Below, in pieces: positions 25,880-33,748 of a DNA stretch of 40,640 nucleotides (positions are counted from its first letter, which is position 1; each line of letters begins with the position of its first letter). The stretch is taken from assembly GCA_946183715.1 (NCBI GenBank), contig CAMHDB010000001.1:1-40640 (forward strand), read 5' to 3'. The translations under genes and the position numbers were made by a program. The notes beneath the pieces are model-generated. The model was not told the DNA's origin. It saw nothing but the letters and a program-made list of their open reading frames with translations, and ran no database searches. This DNA is from an uncultured Oscillibacter sp. (GTDB taxonomy: Bacteria; Bacillota; Clostridia; Oscillospirales; Oscillospiraceae).

Positions 25880-26065
25880 GTGAAGAACTCCTTTCTTGCC
25901 TTGGAGCTTGCGAATATGAAACTTGCCGTGAACGCGTCCCGACAGCGCTGCCGGGCGGCGGCGGTGAGGGACGACGGGCAAATCGACCCGGAGGAGGCGC
26001 GGATTTTGAAGAAAATCGACGCCGTAACCGACAAATTCCTCAAAGAGCTGAATAAAATCGACTAA
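25880..26065 (+). CDS. 61-residue microprotein between livG and livF
   Basis: A short frame with AAGGGGG upstream of the GTG at 25880, fitting exactly between livG (12 bases before) and livF (12 bases after). The product is helical and charged: NSFLALELANMKLAVNASRQ at the start and ARILKKIDAVTDKFLKELNK at the end, with no membrane segment. I do not know a family. Tight spacing and good ribosome sites on both sides argue that it is translated, and it may modulate or bind the two ATPases. Confidence 0.65.
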   Translation: MKNSFLALELANMKLAVNASRQRCRAAAVRDDGQIDPEEARILKKIDAVTDKFLKELNKID

Positions 26066-26077
26066 GGAGGCGCTAGC

Positions 26078-26794
26078 GTGAGTAACGAACCTGTCTTGAA
26101 GGCGGAGGATTTGAACGTTTACTATGGCAGTATCCACGCCATAAAGGGCGTCTCCTTCGAGGTCTACGAGGGCGAAATCGTGACGCTTATCGGGGCCAAC
26201 GGCGCGGGGAAGTCCACGACGCTGAACACGGTCTCGGGGATTCTGCGGAGCCGTACCGGGGCGGTGACGTTCCTCGGGGAGAATCTGCGGCGGGTGCCCT
26301 GTCACAAAATCGTAGAGCGCGGGCTTGCGCTCGTCCCGGAGGGGCGGCGGATTTTCCTGCAAATGACCGTGGAAGAGAATCTCGAAATGGGCGCGTTCAC
26401 ACAGCCCCCGGCGGGCGTGGCGGCGGATTTGGAGCAGGTCTATACGTTGTTCCCGCGCCTGAAAGAGCGCCGGAAGCAAATCGGCGGGACGCTCTCCGGC
26501 GGCGAACAGCAAATGCTTGCAATGGGCCGCGCGCTGATGAGCCACCCGAAATTACTCATGCTCGACGAGCCGTCGATGGGGCTGGCCCCGATTCTCGTCG
26601 AGCAGATATTCCGGATTATCCGGAACCTGCACGGCGCGGGTTCGACGATTCTGCTAGTAGAGCAGAACGCGCAGGCGGCGCTGTCGATTGCCAACCGGGG
26701 CTACGTACTGGAGACGGGGAAAGTCGTCACGACCGGAACCGGGAAGGAACTGCTGGAAAGCCCGGAAATCAAGAAGGCCTATCTCGGCGGATAA
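26078..26794 (+). CDS. livF: Branched-chain amino acid ABC ATPase LivF
   Basis: A 238-residue ABC ATPase. Walker A is GANGAGKST, the signature LSGGEQQMLAMGRAL, Walker B LLMLDEPSMGLAP and the LivF-specific end ILLVEQNAQAAL. The GTG at 26078 has AAGGAGG 8 bases upstream, which overlaps the end of the microprotein frame. It is the second ATPase of the transporter. Confidence 0.95.
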   Translation: MSNEPVLKAEDLNVYYGSIHAIKGVSFEVYEGEIVTLIGANGAGKSTTLNTVSGILRSRTGAVTFLGENLRRVPCHKIVERGLALVPEGRRIFLQMTVEENLEMGAFTQPPAGVAADLEQVYTLFPRLKERRKQIGGTLSGGEQQMLAMGRALMSHPKLLMLDEPSMGLAPILVEQIFRIIRNLHGAGSTILLVEQNAQAALSIANRGYVLETGKVVTTGTGKELLESPEIKKAYLGG

Positions 26795-26824
26795 GGCGGG
26801 GCATACAAATCGGGAGGGGTGCGC

Positions 26825-27337
26825 GTGGGCGCGGAGGAACGGAGAAAAGCGATACTCGAATCTTTGCGGGCGGCGGACAAACCGCTCAGCGCGTCCAGAC
26901 TTGCGACGCGCTTCCACGTCAGCCGGCAGATTATCGTCGGGGACGTTGCGCTGTTGCGGGCGGGGGGCGCGGACATCTCCGCCACGCCGCGCGGCTACGT
27001 CGTCCGCCAGCCCGCCCCCGGACTGCTCCGGCGCGTCGCATGCCGCCACGGGGCCGACGAAATCGGCGTCGAACTGGACGCCGTGGTCGACCAAGGCTGT
27101 ACGGTGCTGGACGTGATTGTGGAACACCCGCTCTACGGGCAGTTGACGGGCGCGTTGCAGATTGCGAGCCGCTACGACGTGGGGCAGTTCCTGAAGCGCT
27201 GTCGGCACACGGACGCCCACCCGCTCTCGGACCTGACGGGCGGGATACACCTGCACACGCTGTCCTGTCCGGACGAGGCCGCCTACGAGCGCGTGCGGCA
27301 GTCCCTGCGGGACTTGCGCATTTTACTGGAAAACTGA
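26825..27337 (+). CDS. niaR: NiaR-like transcriptional repressor (HTH plus 3H domain)
   Basis: About 170 residues. An N-terminal winged helix-turn-helix (RRKAILESLRAADKPLSASR, then RFHVSRQIIVGDVALLRAGG) is followed by a 3H domain with the conserved histidines in VIVEHPLYGQL, DAHPLSDLTGGIHLHT. NiaR binds nicotinate and represses niacin salvage and uptake genes in Firmicutes. The start is taken as the GTG at 26825, with GGAGG 7 bases upstream; the GTG at 26819 is too close to it. It is the last gene of the liv operon, 30 bases after livF. I saw no NiaR operator nearby. Confidence 0.88.
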   Translation: MGAEERRKAILESLRAADKPLSASRLATRFHVSRQIIVGDVALLRAGGADISATPRGYVVRQPAPGLLRRVACRHGADEIGVELDAVVDQGCTVLDVIVEHPLYGQLTGALQIASRYDVGQFLKRCRHTDAHPLSDLTGGIHLHTLSCPDEAAYERVRQSLRDLRILLEN

Positions 27338-27341
27338 CAGT

Positions 27342-27373
27342 CCCCCTCCCCGGAGGGGGCTTTCGTGATTTTG
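27342..27373 (+). terminator. Rho-independent terminator after niaR (first hairpin)
   Basis: CCCCCT (27342-27347) pairs with AGGGGG (27354-27359), followed by CTTTCGTGATTTT. The hairpin begins 4 bases after the niaR stop. Confidence 0.65.
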
Positions 27374-27376
27374 ACG

Positions 27377-27412
27377 GATTCCCGCGAAAGAGCGGGAATC
27401 TTTTGTCCTTTT
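27377..27412 (+). terminator. Rho-independent terminator (second hairpin)
   Basis: GATTCCCGC (27377-27385) pairs exactly with GCGGGAATC (27392-27400), a 6-base loop between, and TTTTGTCCTTTT follows. A strong terminator that separates the liv operon from the surface-protein genes. Confidence 0.88.
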
Positions 27413-27467
27413 ATTCCAAATTCAGGAAAAAGATTTGAACTGCCTGTAAATTTTTGACAGAAATCTA

Positions 27468-27496
27468 TTGCCTAGTCTGGAAAAATATGTTATAGT
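27468..27496 (+). promoter_or_regulatory. Promoter of the beta-propeller membrane protein gene
   Basis: TTGCCT (27468-27473), 17 bases, TATAGT (27491-27496), in an AT-rich stretch 66 bases before the ATG at 27562. Confidence 0.65.
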
Positions 27497-27561
27497 TCGG
27501 AGTGATAAAAGTCCCTTTTTACCCTTTTTGATACTCTGTCCGCGAAAGGAGCTGTGGAACT

Positions 27562-28842
27562 ATGGAAGAAGACCATCAGGTCAGAGAGAAAATCGACCCC
27601 AAAATCATCGTGGCCCTGATTTCGGGCCTTGTCTCGATTGTCAGCGCCGCCGTTCCACTGCTCAGCGCCACCGAACGGAATCTGGTTCTCGTCTCCCTCG
27701 GCTTCCTGCTCGCCCTCGTCCTGATGGGAATCTGTGTGTTCATCCTCTTCCGGCGGCGGCTCTACGTCGGAATCGCCGCGCTGGTACTCCTCGCCGGGTC
27801 GCTAATCTCCGGACTGCTGGCGACACACGTCGTCGCGGAGCCCGTCGCCCTCAACTATGCCAATGCGACCGTTTCCGTATACGCCGGAACCGGGGAGCGC
27901 GAATTTCGCGACGGCGCGTTCGACGAATGCGCGTTTGTCTCCCCGGCCTGCCTGAGCGCGTGGGGCGAGCGACTGTACGTCACCGACAGCGACAGAATAC
28001 GCCTGCTTGAAAACGGCGCGGTCTCCACGGAGGCATTCCCCGCAAGCCACTATAACGCCCTCATGATTCGGAATCTCGAGTCCGACTTGTACGTACTCGC
28101 CGAAAACCGCCAGATGGAAAACGGCAAATACTACAACTTCTTTCTGCGAATCCGCAACGGGGAGGCGGAAGTCGTGTCGGGGCGGCTGGACGTGGGCGCC
28201 TTCAAGGCGACTGTGCCCGACTTCGCCTTTTCGCGCGGCGGCGTACTGTGGTTTATCCGCCTCTACGACGCCCCCGGCGGCTCGAATGCCACCCTGCAGC
28301 GCCTGACCTACGACCGCGACGCCGACCGCTACGGCCCGCCGGAATGGGCCAAGGACATCCCCTACGAGGCCGACGACATGAAGGAATCCCGGATAGCCTT
28401 CGACGCCGACGACAACCTCTATATTACTATCCCCGGGCAGGGAATCATTCTCCGGCTGGGCGCGGACGAACAGGAGTTCCGGGTCTTCGCCGGGAAGGAG
28501 GGCGAACACGGCTTCAACGACCGGGGGGAAATCACGTTCGACCACCCGACGGCCATACTGCCCATTTACGGGCGGCTGTACGTACTCGACAACGGCGTTG
28601 TGCGGCGTCTGGGCGTCGACGGCGGGCGCGTCACGGCGTGCGAGACTTTGGCGGGCGTCCCGCCGGAAGTCCTGAACTCCGGGAAGGTCAATATCTGGAC
28701 TGCCGAGAAGGACGCGAGCGTCCCGGGGGAGGAGTTCGCCGTACAGGCGCACGACAAGGCCTCTCTGGCCTTGGACAGTCGCGGGCGGCTCCTGCTCAGC
28801 GACCCCGAGAACAGCTACATCTACCAAATCACGGAAGAGTGA
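27562..28842 (+). CDS. Membrane protein with extracytoplasmic NHL-like beta-propeller
   Basis: A 426-residue protein with three N-terminal membrane helices (about 14-33, 41-62, 68-87) and a beta-rich outer domain. The domain has repeated propeller-like blades: ATVSVYAGTGEREFRDGAF with FVSPACLSAWGERLYVTDSD, RIAFDADDNLYITIPGQG, YGRLYVLDNGVVRRL and SLALDSRGRLLLSDPENSYI, all in the style of NHL repeats. Function is unknown; such domains bind proteins or glycans. AAAGGAG precedes the ATG. The following SLH gene starts 14 bases after its stop, so the two are probably co-transcribed. Confidence 0.8.
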   Translation: MEEDHQVREKIDPKIIVALISGLVSIVSAAVPLLSATERNLVLVSLGFLLALVLMGICVFILFRRRLYVGIAALVLLAGSLISGLLATHVVAEPVALNYANATVSVYAGTGEREFRDGAFDECAFVSPACLSAWGERLYVTDSDRIRLLENGAVSTEAFPASHYNALMIRNLESDLYVLAENRQMENGKYYNFFLRIRNGEAEVVSGRLDVGAFKATVPDFAFSRGGVLWFIRLYDAPGGSNATLQRLTYDRDADRYGPPEWAKDIPYEADDMKESRIAFDADDNLYITIPGQGIILRLGADEQEFRVFAGKEGEHGFNDRGEITFDHPTAILPIYGRLYVLDNGVVRRLGVDGGRVTACETLAGVPPEVLNSGKVNIWTAEKDASVPGEEFAVQAHDKASLALDSRGRLLLSDPENSYIYQITEE

Positions 28843-28850
28843 CATTTGCG

Positions 28851-28867
28851 GGAGGGTGGTTATCATT
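28851..28867 (+). promoter_or_regulatory. Ribosome binding site implying a non-canonical start for the SLH gene
   Basis: GGAGG at 28851-28855 directly touches the only in-frame GTG (28856). Usual spacing would instead place initiation at ATC (28862) or ATT (28865), followed by AAACGT. No ATG occurs in frame until far into the signal sequence. Confidence 0.5.
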
Positions 28868-30277
28868 AAACGTATCTGGAAGCACGGGCTATGCGCGCTT
28901 TTGTCGGCCTGCGTGGCCGTGGGTATCCTGCAAACACGGGACATGGCGTTCGGCCCGGGTATCAGCGTCTACGACGCGGTGTCGGTCGACGGGAGCGCCG
29001 TACTGCACACGGAGTACCTGACCGCCGTCGACGGCCCCGAGAGCGCCTTCGAGGCCGTCAGCCGTCAGGCCAATTCCATGAGCGATGAGCAGAAGCGCAA
29101 CCCCGCCGACGTGAATCAGGCCGTACTATTCGCCGAGACCGCCGTCGCGGCGGCGGTGCGCAAGACCGACAACGCCCCGGTGATTCATATCAGCAAGGAC
29201 ACGCTGTCGGCGCTGACGGAGACGGCAAAGGAAGTCCGCGACCGGGCCGCGCAAGTCCTTTCGGACGGCGGCGTAGCCGTCACGCGCACGCTCTCCGCCA
29301 CGGCCACCGTCGAAACGTCCGCGAGCGCGTTCACACTCGTCATCCATTCGGATATACTGGATACGGCGGCGGATAAAATCCGGGTGGACGCGCCGGAGTT
29401 CTCGATAACCTTCCGGCCCGACGATTTCCGTGCCGAACTCCGCCCCGCCCCGCGTACACTCTCTATCGCCGTCGCAATGACGCCCGGGGAGTACGAGCCG
29501 GGAACGACCGTGCCGATTCCGCGTGTCAAGATTGAAGTCCCCGACGGGCAGTTGTCCGCGCCGCTGACGCTCTCGCTGAATCCGGGCAGTAACGAGCCGT
29601 CGACGCTGTCGGTCTACGGGGCCGCCGGGAAGAGCGCCGCGAGCAAGTACAATCCGGCCTCCCGCACGCTGGACGCCTGTCTCAACGCCAGCGACGTGTA
29701 TACCTTCGGCAAGCGCAACGTATACTTCACCGACCTGACCGAGAAAGACCGCAAAGTCCGCACGGCTGTGGAGACCCTCGCGCGCGTGAACGTCGTCTAC
29801 GGCTACCCCGACCACACGTTCCACCCCGAGCGCGCCGTGACCCGTTCGGAGTTCGTCGCGTTCGTCATGCGCACGCTGGGACGCGTCAACAACTCCCTGA
29901 AGTCGCCGTTCGTCGACGTGACCGAGGAGAACGGCTGTTACCACGAAGTCGCCTCCGCCTACTACTACGGCATCATCAAGGGCTACGACGAGGAGCACTT
30001 CTGCGGCGACAAGCTCATCAGCAAGACGCAAATCTACACGATTCTGGGCCGGATTCTCGAAAACGAGATGGGCTACTGGCCCCCCGAAAATCCGGCGGAG
30101 TACCTGAAAGAGGAGTTCACCGACACCGTCGACGAGTGGGCGCAATCCGAGATTGCGCTGGCGGTTCGCGAGGGGCTTGTCATCCGGCAGAGCGACGGCG
30201 CGTTCGCCGGACTGCAAATGATGGACAGGGGCGACGTGGCTTTGATTATCTACGGCCTCTACCAGAGACTGTACTGA
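28856..30277 (+). CDS. Secreted SLH-domain protein
   Basis: Up to 473 residues. A signal peptide (KHGLCALLSACVAVGIL core) leads into an N-terminal region of about 250 residues rich in Ser/Thr/Ala that I do not recognise. Three SLH repeats close the protein: YFTDLTEKDRKV with VVYGYPDHTFHPERAVTRSE, FVDVTEENGCYHEV with IIKGYDEEHF, and FTDTVDEWAQSEI. These repeats are of a different subtype from those of the next two genes. The start is uncertain (see the ribosome site entry): GTG at 28856 is used here, ATT at 28865 is possible. It should be displayed on the wall. Confidence 0.82.
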   Translation: MVIIKRIWKHGLCALLSACVAVGILQTRDMAFGPGISVYDAVSVDGSAVLHTEYLTAVDGPESAFEAVSRQANSMSDEQKRNPADVNQAVLFAETAVAAAVRKTDNAPVIHISKDTLSALTETAKEVRDRAAQVLSDGGVAVTRTLSATATVETSASAFTLVIHSDILDTAADKIRVDAPEFSITFRPDDFRAELRPAPRTLSIAVAMTPGEYEPGTTVPIPRVKIEVPDGQLSAPLTLSLNPGSNEPSTLSVYGAAGKSAASKYNPASRTLDACLNASDVYTFGKRNVYFTDLTEKDRKVRTAVETLARVNVVYGYPDHTFHPERAVTRSEFVAFVMRTLGRVNNSLKSPFVDVTEENGCYHEVASAYYYGIIKGYDEEHFCGDKLISKTQIYTILGRILENEMGYWPPENPAEYLKEEFTDTVDEWAQSEIALAVREGLVIRQSDGAFAGLQMMDRGDVALIIYGLYQRLY

Positions 30278-30282
30278 CGGAA

Positions 30283-30314
30283 CGCTTCCCCATTCCGCCC
30301 GGGATGGGGAAGCG
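30283..30314 (+). terminator. Hairpin terminator after the SLH gene
   Basis: CGCTTCCCCAT (30283-30293) pairs exactly with ATGGGGAAGCG (30304-30314). The following ATAAGAAATCTTATTA is AT rich but not a clean T run, so termination may be partial. Confidence 0.6.
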
Positions 30315-30393
30315 ATAAGAAATCTTATTAGGAAAGTATCGCACGGGCGGGATTCCGTCCCGTCCGGAAGAAAAAATTCAAAGGGGGTAGGTC

Positions 30394-32439
30394 GTGGTGG
30401 CAAGGCGAACATTGTACGCGATTCTGGCGTGGCTCCTTCTGGTCGCGCAGGCGGCACCGGACGCAATGGCGGGGACGGTTCCCGGAATCGAAGCGTATGT
30501 ACGAGAAGCGGCTGCCGCGGAAACAGAGGTCACTTGGGAGGATTTGGCGTTTCCGTTCGTCAACTCCGACAAGGAAGTCACCGCAAAGAATATGCCCGGA
30601 ATCGGCTACGAGGCTTGTACCAGCGCCGACGGCAAGCCCTACAAGATTCCCTACGAGCGCTACACCGAGATTTTCAACGAGACCGCGCAGGCCATCGCCT
30701 ACTACAACAGCGCCCAGCAGTGGAAGGGCAGTTGTTACGGCATGGCGGTCGTCGCGGCGTTGCTCTACCAGCACCAGAGACAGGTCAACCAGACCGGAAT
30801 GCTTCCCGTGTCGGGCAAGCCCGGGGAACTCATGGTCGATTTCGACAACCTCGAAAACGACGAGCTTGTGAAGTTCATCGAGGCGATTCAGGTCAGCCAG
30901 CAGGATTCCATCATCCAGCACGACTACGCGAAGAATAAGGACCGCTACGACGACCTCGTGTCGGAAGTACGGGCCTTCCAGCGGAGCAAGGACCACCCGG
31001 TTTTGATTGCAATCGGCATGACCGGACAGGCGCACGCCCTGATTGGCTACAAAGTCGTGGAGTACAGCGAGACCGAGACGCGTATCATGGTCTACGACTG
31101 CAACCTCCCCGGGCCTGACCGCTGGATTACGCTCGAAAAAGACCGTCAGGGCCACTATTTCCGCTGGTACTACCGCATGAACGACAATCAGGACTGGGGC
31201 CCGCGCTACGACGAGAAGGGGAGCTGGATTTCCTACGTCCCCTACAGCGACTTCTACCAAACATGGATTAACCGCCCGGACGTGAACGGCAACAGTAAAG
31301 AGCAACTCCTGACGATTAACGTCGCCAACGCGTTCGTCACGGACGAGTACGGCGAAAACAAGGTGGAAATCAAGGACGGCGTGGTCTACACGTCGGAGAC
31401 GGACGTGTACCCCATGGTCGAACTCGCCGTGACGGCGGACGCGCCGCTCGTGCCGCAGGTCGAAAGTACGGGCGTCTACGTGTGGCTGCCCACCGGGCAC
31501 CAGTACACGGTCGTCAACCGCGACGAGGAGGCCACGCTGGAGGCCACGATGGTACACGTCAAGCAGTACGCGACGGTCACGACCGCCGCGCGGAGCGTGA
31601 CGTTCTACGTCGACGACGCGCACAACCTCAACGCCGTGGAACTCGGCGAACCCGGCGCGCGCTACGAAATCGAGCTCTATTCGACGCTTCCGAATACCGA
31701 ACGCGTCGCGCAGCTACGCGGCACGACCACGCTCATGGTCTCGTCCGACAGCAATCCCCTCTCGTTTGTGCAGTCCGACGGCGTCCTCTACGGCGACAAC
31801 GTCAACAACGCCTCCCTCGTCGTCGGGGAGAACGAAATCTCCTCCAGCTCCCTCAAAGAGGGCGCGCACGAGAAAGTAGACAATTACCTCCCCTTTACGG
31901 ATGTCGCGCAGGGCTCGGCCTACTACGACGCCATTTCATGGGCCGTCGAGCAGAATATCACGAAGGGCACTTCCTACAACCCGAAGCAGTTCTCGCCGAA
32001 CAACCCGTGCAAGCACAGCCATATTCTTACGTTCCTGTGGCGCGCGAACCGCTCCCCGATTTACGAGGGAAGCAACCCCTTCAAGGACCTGAACGCGCAG
32101 TCGGATTTCGGCAAGGCGGCGCTGTGGGCCTACGGCAAGGAGATGATTACCCCGGAGAAATACGACGCCTCCCGGCCCTGTACGCGTTCCGAGGCGGTGA
32201 CGTACCTCTGGAAACTCGCCAAAAGTCCGGCGATTCGCGGCAGTGCCCTCACGGATGTGTTAGATAACTTTACGGATGTTTCCACGGACAGTGAATACGC
32301 GCAGGCGGTCGCGTGGGCCGTCAACCTTGGCATTACCAAGGGCACCACGGAGACTACCTTCTCCCCGGACAAAACCTGTACCCGTGGACAGATTGTAACA
32401 TTCCTCTACCGCTGTTACGGAGAGACCGACGCCGCGTAA
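30394..32439 (+). CDS. Secreted papain-like (cysteine peptidase-like) protein with SLH anchor
   Basis: A 681-residue protein: signal peptide 1-26 (LAWLLLVAQAAPDAMA); a domain of about residues 80-300 with a papain-like triad, Cys 114 in KGSCYGMA, His 214 in GQAHALIGY and Asp/Asn in YDCNLPG (235-237); a beta-rich middle; and three C-terminal SLH repeats (FTDVAQGSAYY, FKDLNAQSDFG, FTDVSTDSEYA). It probably cleaves peptides or cross-links at the cell surface, but peptidase activity is inferred only from the triad spacing. Two overlapping GTG starts (30394, 30397) both fit the GGGGG site. Its SLH block closely resembles that of the next gene. Confidence 0.82.
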   Translation: MVARRTLYAILAWLLLVAQAAPDAMAGTVPGIEAYVREAAAAETEVTWEDLAFPFVNSDKEVTAKNMPGIGYEACTSADGKPYKIPYERYTEIFNETAQAIAYYNSAQQWKGSCYGMAVVAALLYQHQRQVNQTGMLPVSGKPGELMVDFDNLENDELVKFIEAIQVSQQDSIIQHDYAKNKDRYDDLVSEVRAFQRSKDHPVLIAIGMTGQAHALIGYKVVEYSETETRIMVYDCNLPGPDRWITLEKDRQGHYFRWYYRMNDNQDWGPRYDEKGSWISYVPYSDFYQTWINRPDVNGNSKEQLLTINVANAFVTDEYGENKVEIKDGVVYTSETDVYPMVELAVTADAPLVPQVESTGVYVWLPTGHQYTVVNRDEEATLEATMVHVKQYATVTTAARSVTFYVDDAHNLNAVELGEPGARYEIELYSTLPNTERVAQLRGTTTLMVSSDSNPLSFVQSDGVLYGDNVNNASLVVGENEISSSSLKEGAHEKVDNYLPFTDVAQGSAYYDAISWAVEQNITKGTSYNPKQFSPNNPCKHSHILTFLWRANRSPIYEGSNPFKDLNAQSDFGKAALWAYGKEMITPEKYDASRPCTRSEAVTYLWKLAKSPAIRGSALTDVLDNFTDVSTDSEYAQAVAWAVNLGITKGTTETTFSPDKTCTRGQIVTFLYRCYGETDAA

Positions 32440-32501
32440 GTGCGCGGCGGTCGCGGGGCGGGTTCGGCGAATGTGAAATTTGTATCATGGGAGGAGTTTC
32501 T

Positions 32502-33704
32502 GTGAAAAGACGTATTTATAGCGTGATACTCTTGCTTCTTTGGCTGACAGCGTTCCCGTTTGCCGCGGGGGCGGAAGGGCGCATTTTTCAGGGGCATATC
32601 GTCGACGGCGCGCTGACCGACGAGAACAAGGACTCGAAAATCTATCAGGGGCACATCGTCGACGGCGTAACCGCCGACGACGGCAACGGCGCTCCCGGCG
32701 CGCAAGTCCCGGATAACGCCCAAACCTTTACTGTCACATTTTATCCGAACGGGGCCGGGGCGTCTGTTCCGTGGAACACGAAGCAGGTCACGAACGGGAG
32801 AGCCTACGGAGAACTGCCCGTGCCGGAGCGGAATAATTATGTGTTTCAGGGCTGGTACACGGTCACGGGCACGAAAATCACAGCCAACAACGTGGTCAGC
32901 CTCAGCGCCAACCTGAACCTTTACGCGCAGTGGGCCGTTGTGACGTATGAGGTCAGGCTGGACGCCAACGGCGGAACGCTCCGCGAACTTTCGATTGACA
33001 TCCCGAAGGGCGGCGACTACGGCGAACTCCCGCGCCCCGCCCGCACGGGCTACACGTTCGAGGGCTGGTACACGCTTCCGCACGGCGGGGAGCGCGTGTC
33101 GAACTACGGGCCGCTCTACCGGCAGGAGAACCACACCCTCTACGCACACTGGGCCGTCATGCCCGTGCTGGCCGATACGGAGGACTACGCCGGGCCCGGG
33201 TTTCAGGACGTGTCGACGAGTTCGAGCTACTACCCGGCGGTGTGCTGGGCGGTTCGCCGGGGGATTACGAGCGGGACTTCCGCCGAGACGTTTTCGCCGA
33301 ACGACCCCTGCAAGCGCCGCCATATTCTCACGTTCCTGTGGCGCGCCAACGGCTGTCCGGAAACGCAACTCGCGTTGAGCGCGGTCAGCCCGGGGACGCT
33401 GTGGGCCTACGAGAACACGCTGATTCCCGCCGAAGTCCTCTACAACGACGAGGAGGCGTCCACGCGCTCCGACGCCGTGACGTATCTATGGAAACTGGCG
33501 GGCTGCCCGACGGAGGAGGCGTCTTTGCAATCGGTTCTGGAGCGCTTCACGGACGTTTCGCCGGACAGCGACTACGCGTCGGCGGTGGCGTGGGCCCTAG
33601 ACGCCGGAATCACGAACGGCACCACGGACACCACGTTTTCCCCGGAGCGTATCTGCACGCGCGGGCAGATTGTGACGTTCCTGTACCGCTGTTACACCAA
33701 CTGA
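32502..33704 (+). CDS. Secreted InlB-repeat/SLH protein
   Basis: A 400-residue protein: signal peptide (VILLLLWLTAFPFAAGA), two short tandem units (IFQGHIVDG and IYQGHIVDG), two InlB B-type repeats (FTVTFYPNGAGASVPW to LYAQW, and YEVRLDANGGT to LYAHW), and an SLH block (FQDVSTSSSYY, a degenerate middle unit, FTDVSPDSDYA). The middle unit has lost the F-x-D-V start. The GTG at 32502 has GGGAGGAG 6 bases upstream; an ATG at 32487 lies before it. InlB repeats are usually spacers or adhesion modules. The stop of the previous gene is 62 bases upstream, suggesting co-transcription. Confidence 0.85.
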   Translation: MKRRIYSVILLLLWLTAFPFAAGAEGRIFQGHIVDGALTDENKDSKIYQGHIVDGVTADDGNGAPGAQVPDNAQTFTVTFYPNGAGASVPWNTKQVTNGRAYGELPVPERNNYVFQGWYTVTGTKITANNVVSLSANLNLYAQWAVVTYEVRLDANGGTLRELSIDIPKGGDYGELPRPARTGYTFEGWYTLPHGGERVSNYGPLYRQENHTLYAHWAVMPVLADTEDYAGPGFQDVSTSSSYYPAVCWAVRRGITSGTSAETFSPNDPCKRRHILTFLWRANGCPETQLALSAVSPGTLWAYENTLIPAEVLYNDEEASTRSDAVTYLWKLAGCPTEEASLQSVLERFTDVSPDSDYASAVAWALDAGITNGTTDTTFSPERICTRGQIVTFLYRCYTN

Positions 33705-33711
33705 ACAAACG

Positions 33712-33744
33712 ACACCCCCGCCGGAAAGCGGGGGTGTATTCTTT
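33712..33744. terminator. Bidirectional terminator
   Basis: ACACCCCCGC (33712-33721) pairs exactly with GCGGGGGTGT (33728-33737), followed by ATTCTTT on the plus strand and by CGTTTGTTC on the minus strand. It sits between two convergent genes. Confidence 0.8.
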
Positions 33745-33748
33745 ACGC

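Noticed and set aside
27454..27459. TTGACA as -35 box upstream of the propeller gene
   Set aside because: No -10 box at 16-18 bases; TTGCCT at 27468 with TATAGT at 17 bases fits better.
29126..30466. 446-codon minus-strand open frame
   Set aside because: Antisense to the SLH protein and through its terminator; no ribosome site or domain.
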